A stretch of DNA of 64,000 nt from Strongylocentrotus purpuratus (GCF_000002235.5 NW_022145594.1:19384412-19448411), one strand, 5' to 3'. Counted from the first letter of the stretch, positions 37,216-48,590 are shown. A program made the numbers and translations. Notes: generated from the sequence alone by a model not told the origin.

Positions 37216-37440
37216 TTGAGGCTGTTCACACCGCAATGAGATAGCGCGGTCTATCGTAGCACCCCCTTTTTTCTAGCGCGCGCTAGCCCGCGCTATCTCT
37301 CGTGGACCACCCCCAAGAGGTGCTCCAGTGTTGGCTCGCCGTGACTCGCTGTTGGGCGGACCGAAACGACGTTGTACCTTCCAAACCGCGGAGATAGCGC
37401 GGTCTAGCGCGCGTTATCTCTGCCGGTGTGAACAGCCTCA
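37216..37440. mobile_element. Small MITE nested in the left arm
   Basis: TTGAGGCTGTTCACACCG is inverted at the other end (CGGTGTGAACAGCCTCA). The interior repeats GATAGCGCGG and its inverse. The corresponding stretch of the right arm (38820-38835) lacks it, which proves insertion. Confidence 0.85.
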
Positions 37441-37706
37441 TAATCTCCTTGTGACATCATCTGTCAGTCATCAATGAGCTAACTTGAGAAAGTTGTATGT
37501 ATCTTTGCTGAAGTCGACCACCTGTTACAATACGTAATACAATAGCAACATACAAGTTCATATGTCAGACATGCTGTAGCATCACCAGGAAGACAAAGGC
37601 AATGATGATGTATTGTACATATGTATGGAAGCATGCAATCCTATTATGAACATGTGCTAAGCTGTGGGAAATTACATACCCTTGTCTATTCTAGAATATT
37701 AGTTTA

Positions 37707-38701
37707 TGGCCCGGTCCCACTGGCCGATGGACACAAAACGTATGCATTAAGCGTTGGTCACAACCGATCGTGCGTGTTTTTAGTCCGTACGGTTTTTGGG
37801 GAGGCCACGGCCGCCACGCTTTTCTGAAAACGTAGGGAGGGAGTGGCAAAGGCAGGAAAGGAGTAAGGGGGTGAATCGGTAGCCCGAACGCAGCCCGAAC
37901 GCAGCGAAAGTTCCTCGTGCACTAAAAGTGCTACGGTGTGTCTGCGTGCTCCCAAATCCGTACGGAGGCGGTACTCACCACGTACCGATACCCAAATTTT
38001 GCCCACGTTTTTGCACGTAGACAGCACGCACTTGTAAGTACGGCGGGTTGTGACCACCGCATAACGGACACAGCGGACGAGCAAACTTTTGGGTGTGGCT
38101 CCATCCGTTTTCATCCGCTCCAGAAATAGACAAAATTTGCGAAAATTTGCGAAAACAGAACGGAAAATAATGGACGTGGGTAGTATGTAGCGGGGATGTT
38201 AAACGGATGTTCATCGGAAGCCTAGCGCATGAAAGCGGATGGAAGTGGATGACAGCTTTGAATACTTTATATACGAGATGCATACGCTTACATCCTTTCT
38301 ATTTCCGTGCTACTAACGATGTATAGACGTTCCATGTACCTTATCTTTCCTCCCTCTTTCCGTTTTCAGCTGCAGCGGATGTGAGTTGCGAGGATGCCCA
38401 GAGGATGCAGAGAGGATACAGCGGACGTTTAACGGATGATAACGGACATAGAACGTTTATTGCTCGTATTTGTCGCGGATATACATCGTACACAGCGGAA
38501 GTTCATCCGTTCTAAAAGTTTTGTGCAGCTCAAAACTTTTTGCGCGGATGAAATCACAGTGGACGGATGCTCGATGGATAGAGCTTATGAAACACGTATG
38601 CAATGAGTACACAACGGATGCATAGCGTTTTCCAACGGATGGCAAGATTTTGTTACGTTTTACATCCTCTTTGCATCCGTAAGTGCAGTGGGACCGGGCC
38701 T
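37707..38701 (-). mobile_element. ATCCG-rich inverted-repeat element, copy B (inverted)
   Basis: This is the reverse complement of copy A with small differences. The ends TGGCCCGGTCCCACTGG and its inverse are flanked by TTA (37704-37706 and 38702-38704), a 3-bp TWA-type duplication consistent with PIF/Harbinger mobilisation. It sits inside the long inverted repeat at 36.94-39.12 kb. Confidence 0.85.
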
Positions 38702-39119
38702 TTAGTCTGACATGTCTGACATAGCAACTTATATGTTGCCATTGTTTGTGGTATTGTAACAGGTGGTCAACTTTGGCAAAGTTACATGCCACTTTCTCAA
38801 GTTAGCTCATTGATGACTGACATAATATGTCACAAGGGGAATGAGATCTGGAGGTTTTGGGGTGGAGCTTAGCAAGTTTGAAAAACAAATATTTCAACAA
38901 ATATTTTAAAATATATGAAACAAATTCAGAAGTTTACATATAAAAAAATGACATGTATGCAGGACTGCACACCAACAGGCATACACTTGTATTTCGATGT
39001 CATGGGCCCTTTAAAGATAAAGGTGAGTTCTGGTAAAAAAAAAGAAAATGAATTCTCACATAATCAAACGAAACTTACACTGAATGTTTAGGAAATCAAG
39101 GTAGTAGACCTGACACCAT

Positions 39120-39300
39120 TTATGTAGTCCCATATACGTCTTTCTGTGTACAGTGCTTGTTACTTTACCAATACTGGGCCAAATGTATCATGATTTTGAT
39201 GACTCCAGAACTTTGCAGTACACACCAATACTTACATGCTACATGATCAACTTTTTCTGATCCATTCCACACCTTTTCTTTTACAATGCTCATCTTTATC
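39120..39300 (+). repeat. Dispersed repeat shared with 5.14-5.33 kb
   Basis: Same order and orientation as the left locus: GTAGTCCCATA, CTTTCTGTGTA and CAGTACACACCAATACTTA. The stretch 39300-39870 beyond it shows no further feature apart from a TAACATAGTTTTCAGAATA block, which is the inverse of a block at about 34920. Confidence 0.75.
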
Positions 39301-39874
39301 TTTAACTATGTTTTCAGAACACCGATCATGAACGTTAAAACAAACTTTTCATGCTAACATAGTTTTCAGAATAGCATCACAGTTCCATGATAACTTTGTT
39401 GTTTGTCACTACTCCCAGTTGCTACTACATATTTGTGTTACATGTATGCATTGAATTAGTGGCATAGAGTAGGTCTATACATCGAAGGGGCACGTGCATC
39501 ATGGGGGGCACCTGTCATAGAGGGGGATGAAATACAAATTGACATGGCTACTGATGAAGGGACAGTATATGGGGCAGGAAAAGCGGCGGAGCAAATTGAA
39601 GCATTTTCTTGTCAAGCTCCATTTCCCCTTCAAATTGTCTTTCCTATTTTCTTCTTTTTCAGAATGTATTTTTGGGGCAGTTTTCCTCATACCTCCTTCA
39701 GCTACGCTGTTGTCGGGCATGTACTTCAAGAGAATGTCTTCTCAAGATTTTAATATTAAGTTTCGGCCATTATTGCTAGACGTTTCATATATGTACAAAA
39801 AAGTTTTTGACTTTAATGATATTCATGAAATACCATTGATCCATAATGTGGATACATGTAAAGATGTAACTTAC

Positions 39875-40216
39875 CGGGTGAGTATTCTCCCTCTCCAGAG
39901 TACAAGACTGCCTCCACACTGGAGAATCGTGTAATCACAGCACAGTGAGGTATTGTGTAAGTCACTGGTAACTTAAGGACTAAGTCATCAGGGGCTAAAC
40001 ATTGTACACCAAAGCAGACTGACATCTCTTCTTTGTTGTTGCCAAGATTAGGAGCATCTGTCAGGACACGAAGAGAAATGTCCTGCGCCGCTTCGCTGTC
40101 AATTGCACCGGGAGGGATCTCAAGTTCAATTCCGAAGGAATCTAGCTGAAGTTTGTCACCTTCAGCTCCAACTCTCTTACAACATTCTATCTTGATTGGT
40201 TTGACATTTACTTCAT
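39875..40216 (-). CDS. Exon encoding most of the ZU5 domain
   Basis: The acceptor is TTTCATACTAG before 40216 and the donor GTAAGT starts at 39874; both ends are phase 1. After DEVNVKPIKIECCKRVGAEG the exon shows the ZU5 hallmarks: DSFGIELEIPPGAID (the IPPGAI box), ISLRVLTDAPN, and LKLPVTYTIPHCAV (the hydrophobic strand with IPHCA). It ends at GEGEYSP, before the last ZU5 strands, which lie 20.8 kb away in the next exon. ZU5 packs against UPA and, in PIDD1 and FIIND proteins, controls release of the death fold. Confidence 0.9.
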
Positions 40217-40506
40217 CTAGTATGAAAATCATAAGAGATATTTCCATTAAGTCCTTTCTGCAAACCCTCTGCAGACAATAGAATACATAATTGTAATTCC
40301 AGCAAAATATTAAATGTAGGTTAATGCAATGTCACTGCTAAAACCACGCATCGAAGGCCTATTTTCACTAAGGCACATCTTTGTACGATACTGCAAAGTG
40401 TCCACATTTTGTATATAATGTATTCATGAGCTAGTACTACTCTCGCTCTCATGTCGTCGAATCATTAATACATTAAGCATCGACCTGTATTCAAATACTT
40501 TATTCT

Positions 40507-40844
40507 ATGATGCTAAATATATTACTCATTACGGATGATCGAAAATAATAGCTAGTGATATTCGTTTGTCTCGCAATGTGGTCAATAAGGAATCTAAAAG
40601 ATCACGACGTTTCGTGCGCCGCTGCAACACTTCGTCAGGTGATAAAAACTAATGTAAGCAAGCGTCTTTTATACTCTACGGGAGGAACGGCGCAGCGGTC
40701 AACAATTCGATCGATAATTTGGACCAATCAGTAGGCCGCTGGTTCGGCCGCTGGTTCGGCTAATGCACAAGGCATAATGGTCGACGCACACGGTGCTCAA
40801 CCAATCAACCAACCAAACGAATATCACTAGCGATATTATTTTCG
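40507..40844 (-). mobile_element. Small retroelement with hammerhead motif and 12-bp target duplication
   Basis: ATACTTTATTCT is repeated exactly on both sides (40495-40506 and 40845-40856). Inside are subterminal inverted arms of about 29 bp (CGAAAATAATA and CTAGTGATATTCGTTTG, with their inverse at 40815-40844) and a hammerhead ribozyme motif on the minus strand. It lies in the 772-bp intron between linker and ZU5 exons. The size, long duplication and ribozyme fit a Penelope-derived or retrozyme-like element; no reverse transcriptase is present. Confidence 0.65.
40601..40643 (-). ncRNA. Candidate hammerhead ribozyme
   Basis: On the minus strand the core order is complete: a stem I strand AUCAC, CUGACGA, a stem II hairpin closed by GUGU with GCAC, GAAA, then C-GUC, and the second stem I strand GUGAU pairing perfectly with AUCAC. 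Cleavage would follow GUC. Stem III is minimal, only ACGU, which is self-complementary and so could form the dimeric hammerhead. Penelope-like elements carry this arrangement (CUGAUGA-A-stem-GAAAC-GUC). Activity is not shown. Confidence 0.6.
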
Positions 40845-40988
40845 ATACTTTATTCTTTGTTTTGTGTCTCTGCCATGCCTGTGAATGAAATGGACATGAA
40901 ACAACATACATCTCCAGGGAGACATTGATTTTATTTCCTTATCTCCAAAATTAATTTCTGCTGATATTGTTCAAACCACAACATTAAC

Positions 40989-41120
40989 CTGTTTCATGAG
41001 GCAGGCTTTCCATGACAATGTGATCCTCTTCTTTCTCCTCCTTTCCTTCTTCCTCAGTGTCCTGGGTGTCCGTCTGTTCTTCATGCACTTGGACCCTTGC
41101 GGTGGCTCCAATAAGCTCCT
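40989..41120 (-). CDS. Exon encoding acidic linker
   Basis: The acceptor TATCTGACAG lies at 41121-41130 and the donor GTTAAT begins at 40988; both ends are phase 1, fitting the neighbouring exons. The 43 full codons read ELIGATARVQVHEEQ, then TDTQDTEEEGKEEKEEDH and end in MESLPHETG. The Glu/Asp/Lys-rich stretch is probably disordered and links the LRR to ZU5. An alternative acceptor two bases downstream would run into a stop, which settles the start. Confidence 0.8.
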
Positions 41121-41410
41121 CTGTCAGATACAATCAGTCAATAACGGATTTAGAATATAGATCCTTTTCATTTAGGCTACTAATAAAATGATTACAAATT
41201 CTATTTTCTTATAAAACAAAGAGCAACTTAAAAAGTACACACAATGTATTTGTAATTTGTATGTAATCATGTAATTTATATACGGATGTGAGATCTGTAT
41301 TTCAAATTTTGATGTGTGACATACATCTTCAAAGTTTATGAATGAATCATGGTATTTGCTACTAATACTTCAATATTAATTTGTACAAATATTGTCTGCC
41401 TGTATATCCC

Positions 41411-41645
41411 AACTAAATAATAATAATAATAATAGCCTAATAGTCCACTCCAAATTTTATTAAACCGAAACGGAAATTCTTTTTGCCCAATTGATCGTGA
41501 GCACGGCAGCCACTGAGCAGCGCCAGATCGACGTTGCTCTATCCCTTATTGTTGAAAGCCAACTCCCGTCTTTTAACGTCTTTTGGTATGACGCGGCTGG
41601 GGTTTAAACCCATGACGCTCTACTGACTGAGCCAACACTCCGGTA
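41411..41645 (-). mobile_element. tRNA-derived SINE
   Basis: On the minus strand, GTTGGCTCAGTCAGTAGAGCG is an A box and GGGTTTAAACCCC a B box about 10 bases later, so the tRNA part is internally shortened. It continues with GCCGCGTCATACC and GGGATAGAGC and ends in an ATT-repeat tail (41411-41432). It lies just left of gypsy copy 1. Confidence 0.75.
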
Positions 41646-41691
41646 CATTTATATGCCAAGGTCGATTGCGGTGGTTTTTTTATTGGGTACC

Positions 41692-41877
41692 TGTCACATA
41701 TTAAGTGCAAACAAACTAACAAAGTAGTTGAGTTCCATAAACCATAGTCTGGTGTTTATTCCCCGCACTGGGTATCAAGTCACGCGTATCGCATATACAT
41801 CGCGCACATGCGATCTGACCTCCTGAGGTCACAGGTGTCACATTTGCATAATCTGATACATATTCATTATCATGACA
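41692..41877 (-). repeat. 3' LTR of gypsy copy 1
   Basis: 186 bp, bounded by the purine tract on its inner side and GTACC on its outer side. Confidence 0.95.
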
Positions 41878-41890
41878 TCCCTCCTTTGCC
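41878..41890 (-). promoter_or_regulatory. Polypurine tract, copy 1
   Basis: GGCAAAGGAGGGA on the minus strand ends exactly at the 3' LTR. It would prime plus-strand synthesis. Confidence 0.8.
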
Positions 41891-42698
41891 AGAATGAAAC
41901 TTTATCCTGGTCTATTTTTATACTATAGTTTCACTGAAAATTCTTGTAATATTTCTTTTGTTCTTGTGTTTCAGCCATATGTGAATTACTGAAATAAACA
42001 TGCTTTGGTGCATTTGCTTTTGTTTCTTCCTTTTTAAAATTTTTTTTTTTTTTAAAAAGAACAACTTCTAACAAACAACAAATTTATCTGGTCGATAAAC
42101 TTTTCCCAAATGTTTTATCTTCCAAACAACTTTGTTGAACAACATAAAACATAACATGCAATATAATATCTTTCATGCATCTACATGTAGTCTGTGGTCC
42201 AAATAAAAGTTCAACTGTTCACTGGATACTATTTGAGTTCTAGTTTTGAGTTCGTGTAAATCATCTGTTATCTCCAAGCGTTCATACGACTAGCTGAAAC
42301 TGAAGTTTCTGGAAATACTCTCTTCGATGATTGAATCCATTTTGAAAACTGATCGATGCTCCAACTCAAACTTGTGTTGATCGCAACACCTATCACATAC
42401 AATAAGGGCAGCGTTCGGCGTACACCCTTTTACATTGATTAATGTATGTGTAATATTGAACATATATATCAGAACTTATTATTTTAGCACATAACACAAC
42501 TTCCTCGTACGCTTGGTTTCCATGGTGATTTCTCCAACATGTCGATTTCACAAATATGGGCAGCGCAAGGCGTACACCCTTTAAATCATAAATTGGCTTC
42601 AACCAATGATTTCCAAACATTTCTCCTTGGCACATGTAGTTTCAGATATCACTGTCGCTATTTTACAAAGAGCTCATCCCCACCATATTGATCTGGAA

Positions 42699-45600
42699 TC
42701 ACACAAAATCATCATATCGCTTAGGGAATCTTCTCTGGCGTTGTGGTCTACTAGCTGCCATAGGAACGTTGGTGTTTGTTGTCTCTGCTTGGGTATCACC
42801 ATCTTGATGTCTCTGGTCACCGCCTGATGTGTTGCTCGCTGCCTCTAAGTCTGGATCTCTGGTCACCGCCTCAGGAGTACTGGTCTCCGCCTCAGGATTA
42901 CCGTCCGACCCTTCAGGAATACCGGTCACCGCCTCAGGATTGCCGTCTGTCCTCTCTGGATTGGCAGCTTCGTTATGAGTGTCTCGGGACATGTATCTTT
43001 TTACACTTGATACATTCCTATTATACAGGACTCCGTCAGGTGATTTCACAGTTACCATACTTCCTGTTCTTGCTGTCACTGTTTATGGCTGGCTAAAGTA
43101 TGGCGTGTCTAGTTTCCTCCTTTCATCACGTCTTACTATCACCTTATCTCCTGGCACTATGTCAGAATGTACGGCTCCCCTCTCCAGATCTGCATAGTGT
43201 TTTGCACCACTTTTCATTTGGAGGTCCCTGTCTCTGAGTTCCTGATCCTCACTAATGTCCTGGATTTGTGGTAGTTTAGTTCGGATCTTTCTCCCGAACA
43301 ACACTTCTGCCGGGCTTTTTCCCGTTGTCGAATGAGTACTAGCCCGGTAGACTGCGACGTAAGTCAGCAAGGCCTCTTTCCAATCCTTGCCTTCTGCCTG
43401 TGCAATTCTAAGCCTTTTCACTATACTCTGGTTCTGTCTTTCGACCTCGCCGTTGGCTTGGGGCCATTTAGGAGTCACCCGATGGTGGTGAATTCCTGTA
43501 ATGTTCATGTACTCTGCGAAAACTTCCGAGATGAACTGGGGTCCATTGTCTGAGTATAACGTCACAGGTAACCCATGTCTGCCAAAGATTTCAGCCAGGG
43601 CTTTGACTGTCTTCTCTGCAGTGGTTGATTTCATGATTGCATACTCGTAGTATCTGCTATAATAATCAACTACCACAAGTATAGATTCTCCTGTCGGAAG
43701 TGGTCCTAGGAAATCAACAGCTACATCCACCCAAGGTCCTGTTGGCAACATAGTACTTCGAATTGGTTCTGGTGGATTACCCCTGCTTGTGATTTGGCAA
43801 CCATGACAAGTCTTGACGAATTTCTCTGCATCTTTCTCACATCCTGGCCACCATACCTTGGTTCTCAAATTCTGTTTGGTGCCAACAATGCCCAGGTGTC
43901 CTTCGTGAGCTAATGACACCATCTTTGGCCTCTGTGCCTGTGGAATCACCAATCTGCTACCTCTCAGCACACACTGACCAATTATACAGAGTTCATCCTT
44001 GATGGGAATGTATGCTTTGTATGGACAATCATCCCATTGTCCACTGTGAATACACTCTCTGATAACTTCGAGTTCAGGATCATGTTCAGATTCTCTTTCG
44101 ACTTCCTTCGTTGTCACCGCACCTGGCGTTGACTGGACTGCCACAAAACGCACAAAGCTCTCTGCTTCTGTTTCCAACACAGAAGTTTCTCTCGGTTGAT
44201 CATCCTTCAGCAATCTTGACAATGGATCTGCTATGTTGGACTTTCCTGCGATGTGGACTACCCTGTACTTGTACTGTTGAAGCCTCAGAACCCACCGCTC
44301 TATTCTCGCACATGGCTTAGATCTCGGTGAATAAATGACTTCAAGCGGTTTGTGATCAGTCACTAGATCAAACTCTATTCCATACAGGTACGCATGGAAT
44401 CTTTCACAAGCCCACACAAGTCCAAGGGCTTCTTTCTCCGTCTGAGAGTATCTCCTTTCAACGTTACTTAACGAGCGGCTGGCATATGCTACTATCCTCG
44501 GGCCATCAGCATGCACCTGCACCAGCACTGCTCCTAAGCCAACTGGACTGGCATCCGCTATGACCTTTGTCGGTGCATTTAGATCATAGTAGCCCAGGGT
44601 CTCTGCACTCATTAAGCTTTCCTTCAGCGCCTTAAACGCTTGTTGTTGTTCATGACCAAATTGAAATGGCGTGTCCTTTCTGGTCAGCTTTCTCAGTGGA
44701 TCTGCCAATGTAGCAAAGTTCGGAATGAACTTTGCGCAGTAGTTGACTAGCCCCAAGAAACTTCTCATCTCAGTTGCAGTCTGGGGTTCACGGGCCTCTG
44801 CAATTGCTTTCACCTTGGCCAATCCTGGGTTGAGTCCCTTGCTAGTCAGTCTGTGCCCCATGAAGTCCAACTCAGAGACACCAAACTTACACTTTTCTGC
44901 ATTTGCAGTAAGTCCTGCGTCCCGCAGTCTGCCAAGCACCTGCTTCAACCTCTTGTCATGCTCTTTCTGGGTCGATGCATGCACAATGATGTCATCTGAT
45001 ATGTTCGCAGCTCCTTCTATCCCAGCTATCACTCTGTGTATCTCATATTGATAAATCTCTGGAGCAGCATTGATTCCGAACAACAGTCTCTTATAGCGGA
45101 ACAACCCACAATGAGTGACAAAGGTTGTCACCTCTCTAGACTCCGGATGTAACTCCAGTTGGTGGTACCCCCACTTCAGGTCTATTTTCGAAAAGACCTT
45201 GCTAATCGACAGCTCCTGTAGGACTTCCTCAATAGTGGGAATGGGGTGACGTTCTCTTATGATTGCTTCGTTCACTCTACGCATATCGATACACAGTCTG
45301 ATTTCATCATTTCTCTTTGGAACTATGACAACTGGGCTTACCCATGGCGTGGAGCGTTTAACTGGCTCAATGATGTCGAGATCGATCAATTCCGCAATCT
45401 TCATCTCGACCTTTTTTCTCAGTCCAAATGGAGTCCTTCGCACAGGCTGGGCCACTGGCTTCACCGTTTCATCCACTGCTAACCGCACCTGTCGGCCCTT
45501 CAACTTCCCTACCCCTTTGAAGACTGCTTCAAACTCATGCTTTAAACCTGCATAGCTCTGTACCGCATTTACATGTACAATTCCCACCTGGAGCACTCCC

Positions 45601-46847
45601 AGCTCTCTAGACGTATGTTTGCTCAGTAAAGGTTCTCCCTTTTCTTTGATGACAACAAACTCTGCAGTCGACTTCATCTTGCCAACTTCTACGGTGGCTG
45701 TGAAACATCCAACAGTTGTTAATGGTATCTGTGATGTGTACGGATAAAGCCTCTTGGTACTCTTAGTAGATTTGCAGATGATTTTGTCCTTCTTCAGTTT
45801 CTCCCACAATATCTGATCTATTACATTGCAATCACTTCCCGAATCTACTATCACTGGGACTGTGACACCTCCAATGATTATTGGGACTTTCTCATGATCA
45901 CCATTCACAGCAAATTGATAGTACCTCTGATCACGGCCACGGCTGTTGTCATCATCACTATCATGTCCGGGTTCACCTTCCACTTGGCGAACTCTATTCT
46001 TATACTTCTTTCCATCTCTGGACTTCCCATCTCTGAATTTTCCTCTCGCCTCACTTGTGCTCTTGGCCTTACTTTTGCACATCGTCGCAAAGTGGTTTTG
46101 GCCTCCACATTTCCGACAGATCTTTCCTTTGGCTGGACATGATGCATCCTTCCCAAAATGTCCTTTGTTCCCACATCGGTAGCGTTCCAAATTCTTTTTT
46201 CTGTCATTCTCATACGATACTTGATTCACTTGTCCACCAGCTCTAGGCCTTTCTCTCTCTCTCAATGACATGGAGTTAAATTGACCTTCAACAGCTTCTA
46301 GAGCAGCAGCCATGGACAATGCATCATTTAACTTGAGCTCACCTCCTTTCTCCAGCATTCTCCTGCGAAGTTTATCAGCTCTGCAGTACTGAACTACTTG
46401 GTCAAGAATTTGGTTTTCTACATCCCCAGCTACGAAATTGCATCCAATAGCAACCTGTCGTAATTTGGTAACAAATTGGGCAACCGTTTCACCATCTTCC
46501 TGCTTTGTTTTCCTGAACAAATGTCTTTGAAACGTAGCATTAGGTTTGACAACATAATGAGCATTTAGGGCATCTGTGGCTTTTTGATACTCATTCCTCT
46601 CTCCTTTATTGGGAAGTGTTTTGAAAGTCTCCCTTACCACAGGCCCCGCAGTGTACAGCAACAGTGCTCTTCGTTGCGCCTCCTGGGCCGGCGTACATCC
46701 GTCCAGAAACAGGCCGCGACTATCGGCGTAGGCTTCGAACTCTTCAAGCCAAGCTTTCCACTTGCCGCTGACAATACTTGCACCACCCGTCGGATCGAAG
46801 TGTGGAACTCCTCGAAGCGCTAACAATTCCGCTCCAGCGAATGCCAT
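42699..46847 (-). pseudogene. gag-pol: gag-pol polyprotein, copy 1, one nonsense codon
   Basis: The first in-frame ATG is at 46847. Domains in order: Gag; CX2C-type zinc knuckles (RCGNKGHF, CRKCGGQNHFATMC); aspartic protease (VIVDSGSDCNVID); reverse transcriptase (KIDLKWGYHQLELHPES, FGINAAPE, ISDDIIVHA); RNase H (VIADASPVGLGAVL, YSQTEKEALGLVWA, TDHKPL); integrase with HHCC finger, then DFLGP, SDNGPQF and NGEVERQ, giving the D,D-35-E set. The frame is stopped by TAA at 43083-43085 in the integrase C-terminal region, where copy 2 has TAC. The first Cys of knuckle 1 is Arg here. The last 127 codons remain open beyond the stop. Confidence 0.95.
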
Positions 46848-46898
46848 GTTGAAACTTTTCCAGCTCGTAGCCACAGATTCAACATCCAAGAAACATTA

Positions 46899-46911
46899 AT
46901 CCTCGTCGCCA
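46899..46911 (-). promoter_or_regulatory. Primer-binding site, serine tRNA type
   Basis: TGGCGACGAGGAT begins one base inside the 5' LTR. It is the complement of a eukaryotic tRNA-Ser(GCU) 3' end (ATCCTCGTCG plus CCA), recalled from known tRNA sequences. Confidence 0.75.
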
Positions 46912-46912
46912 A

Positions 46913-47098
46913 TGTCACATATTAAGTGCAAACAAACTAACAAAGTAGTTGAGTTCCATAAACCATAGTCTGGTGTTTATTCCCCGCACTGGGTATCAAG
47001 TCACGCGTATCGCATATACATCGCGCACATGCGATCTGACCTCCTGAGGTCACAGGTGTCACATTTGCATAATCTGATACATATTCATTATCATGACA
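46913..47098 (-). repeat. 5' LTR of gypsy copy 1
   Basis: 186 bp; identical, base for base as far as I can compare, to the LTR at 41692-41877. Confidence 0.95.
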
Positions 47099-47379
47099 GT
47101 ACCCACCAACTGAGTGTCCAGACAAGTTGGTTATCCGGACATCCAACCTTAAAATAAGCAAACAACTCTAAATGAAAGCAGACAAATCGGAGAAGCAAAC
47201 TAACGAAATCGGACAAAAAATAAGAAAATTATAATTTGTTTAAGTTGTAATTAAAGGCTCTTCAAATTTACTGCATCAGTAAAGTCTATGTGATGTAGTG
47301 GCGGACAACCACCCATGAAGTGTTATGAAGTGTTATTCGTGACTACGTACGTCACTGTTTATTGCCTAACTGTCTAACA

Positions 47380-47585
47380 CCCAATAAGTCTTTTCCCATA
47401 TGGTCTCAATCTAGCCCGTCTACTGTCCACATGGTCTAATTATCATTTCGTCAACTCATCATTTAATATAATAACAATATAGGCTAATACCCAATTGGTC
47501 AAATCTCAAATAAGTCTACATCCCATTTGGTCTATTGCTAGTTTAGTCTAATATCCAGTAGGTCAGATTGCCATTTTGGCTGTCA
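47380..47585. repeat. Degenerate 18-22-bp tandem repeat (CCAATNGGTCTAAT)
   Basis: Words such as CCCAATAAGTC, CCCATATGGTCT, CCCAATTGGTCA and CCCATTTGGTCTA recur roughly every 20 bases. The element may continue beyond the SINE at 47800-47815 (CCATAAGGTCTAAT). Confidence 0.6.
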
Positions 47586-47589
47586 TGAT

Positions 47590-47793
47590 GTTTTTTTTTA
47601 CCTGACTGCTAGAAAGGATAAATAAATGCTTGTAAATAAGCAACCAGTCCCCGACGGCTTAAGGTCCTTTCCGAGGGACCTGGTAATGAGGATTAATGCC
47701 TTACCAAAGGGCACTAGCGCATCGACTTGGATTCGAACCCGGGTCACCGGTTTACGAGACCACTGCTCTATCGACTGAGCTATCGCGCCTCCT
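47590..47793 (-). mobile_element. tRNA-derived SINE (Thr-like head)
   Basis: On the minus strand the head GGCGCGATAGCTCAGTCGAT folds as a tRNA, with A box TAGCTCAGTCGA, an anticodon loop CTCGTAA (anticodon CGT) and B box GGTTCGAATCC. A body with GTGCCCTTTGGTAAGGC follows and ends at an A tract (T run at 47591-47599). The extra body and tail make it a SINE and not a functional tRNA gene. Confidence 0.8.
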
Positions 47794-47814
47794 AATATCC
47801 ATAAGGTCTAATAA

Positions 47815-48590
47815 TTATTCGAGGGTTATAATTATTAATGATTAAATGATTATTAGGCCATTGAAAAGACGAAAAAAAAAACATGTCTAGTGTCCCCGCC
47901 CGCTTCCCTTTTGGGGCCGCCTCTTTTTTTTCTTCTTTTTTTAAGTAAAAAAAACAGGAAAAACACTGCTAAAATGGATCTATTTATGATTTGAAAAAAA
48001 AATGCCGGCGGCCATCTTCAAAAATAGCCCGACTGTCAGGGAAAAATATACTGAGCGGCCATTTTGAATTAAAAAAAAAAAGGCCTCCTCCTTCATATTC
48101 TTTAAAGAAGCAGGACGCTAAACATGTTTTAAAAAAAGTATATTTGGCCTTAGACCCTATATTCACCCTTCATCACAATCCACTGAATAAACTACTAATT
48201 TGAAATTCGCATAGACTTTAGTGACCTCATATTTTTAACATTAATAATTTTCTTATTATTTGTCCGAATTATTTCAAACATTTGTCTTCTGTTTATTTCA
48301 TTTTCCGCTTTCATACAAATGAACTTATTACAAGGATCCGATTGCCCTTTAAGTATCTGAACATTACCCCCCCCCCCCCAAAAAAAAAAAAAAAAAAAAA
48401 ATCCTACTAATTATAGCGAGTGTGGATGGAACAGTAGCTTGTGCATCTCATTTATGGTATGTGTTCCAGGCACAAAACTGTGAAGTGCAGATAAAAGAAA
48501 CAAAAATTTGGTAAACTGCTGCTGTGTACCGGTTTATGTGAACAAGCCTTTATTCATTATTGCTCTGTCACAAACACAAACACATGTATT
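47815..48590. other. Intron sequence with homopolymer runs
   Basis: Poly-A/T blocks (47871-47881, 47990-48001 and 48071-48081) flank GGCGGCCATCTT and GAGCGGCCATTTTG words. A C run followed by an A run occurs at 48367-48401. No gene is supported. Confidence 0.5.

Larger units (their letters stand above)
36938..39120. mobile_element. Long inverted-repeat element split by two nested insertions
   Basis: The outer arms begin AATGGTGTCAGG and continue through TACCTTGATTTCCTAAACAT, GATTATGTGAGAATTCAT, AAAGGGCCCATGACATCGAA and GCTCCACCCC. The left arm is about 36938-37590 and the right about 38705-39120. The left arm is broken by a small MITE (37216-37440), and the loop holds ATCCG element copy B. 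Confidence 0.8.
41692..47098 (-). mobile_element. Ty3/gypsy LTR retrotransposon, copy 1
   Basis: The element is 5,407 bp with identical 186-bp LTRs starting TG and ending CA, and a 5-bp GTACC duplication (41687-41691 and 47099-47103). One long gag-pol frame runs right to left. No envelope gene is seen. The serine-tRNA-type primer site and the RT variant SDD in place of YxDD point to the Mag clade, which includes sea-urchin SURL elements. It sits in the 7.5-kb intron after the LRR exon. The identical LTRs mean a recent insertion. Confidence 0.95.

Noticed and set aside
42393..42635. 80-codon open frame downstream of gypsy pol, a possible env or accessory gene
   Set aside because: It is shorter and altered in copy 2, has no signal or membrane segment, and lies in the 3' untranslated region; no envelope features.
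47718..47791. Functional tRNA-Thr gene
   Set aside because: The tRNA-like head is followed by a SINE body and A tail, and there is no terminator at the tRNA end.
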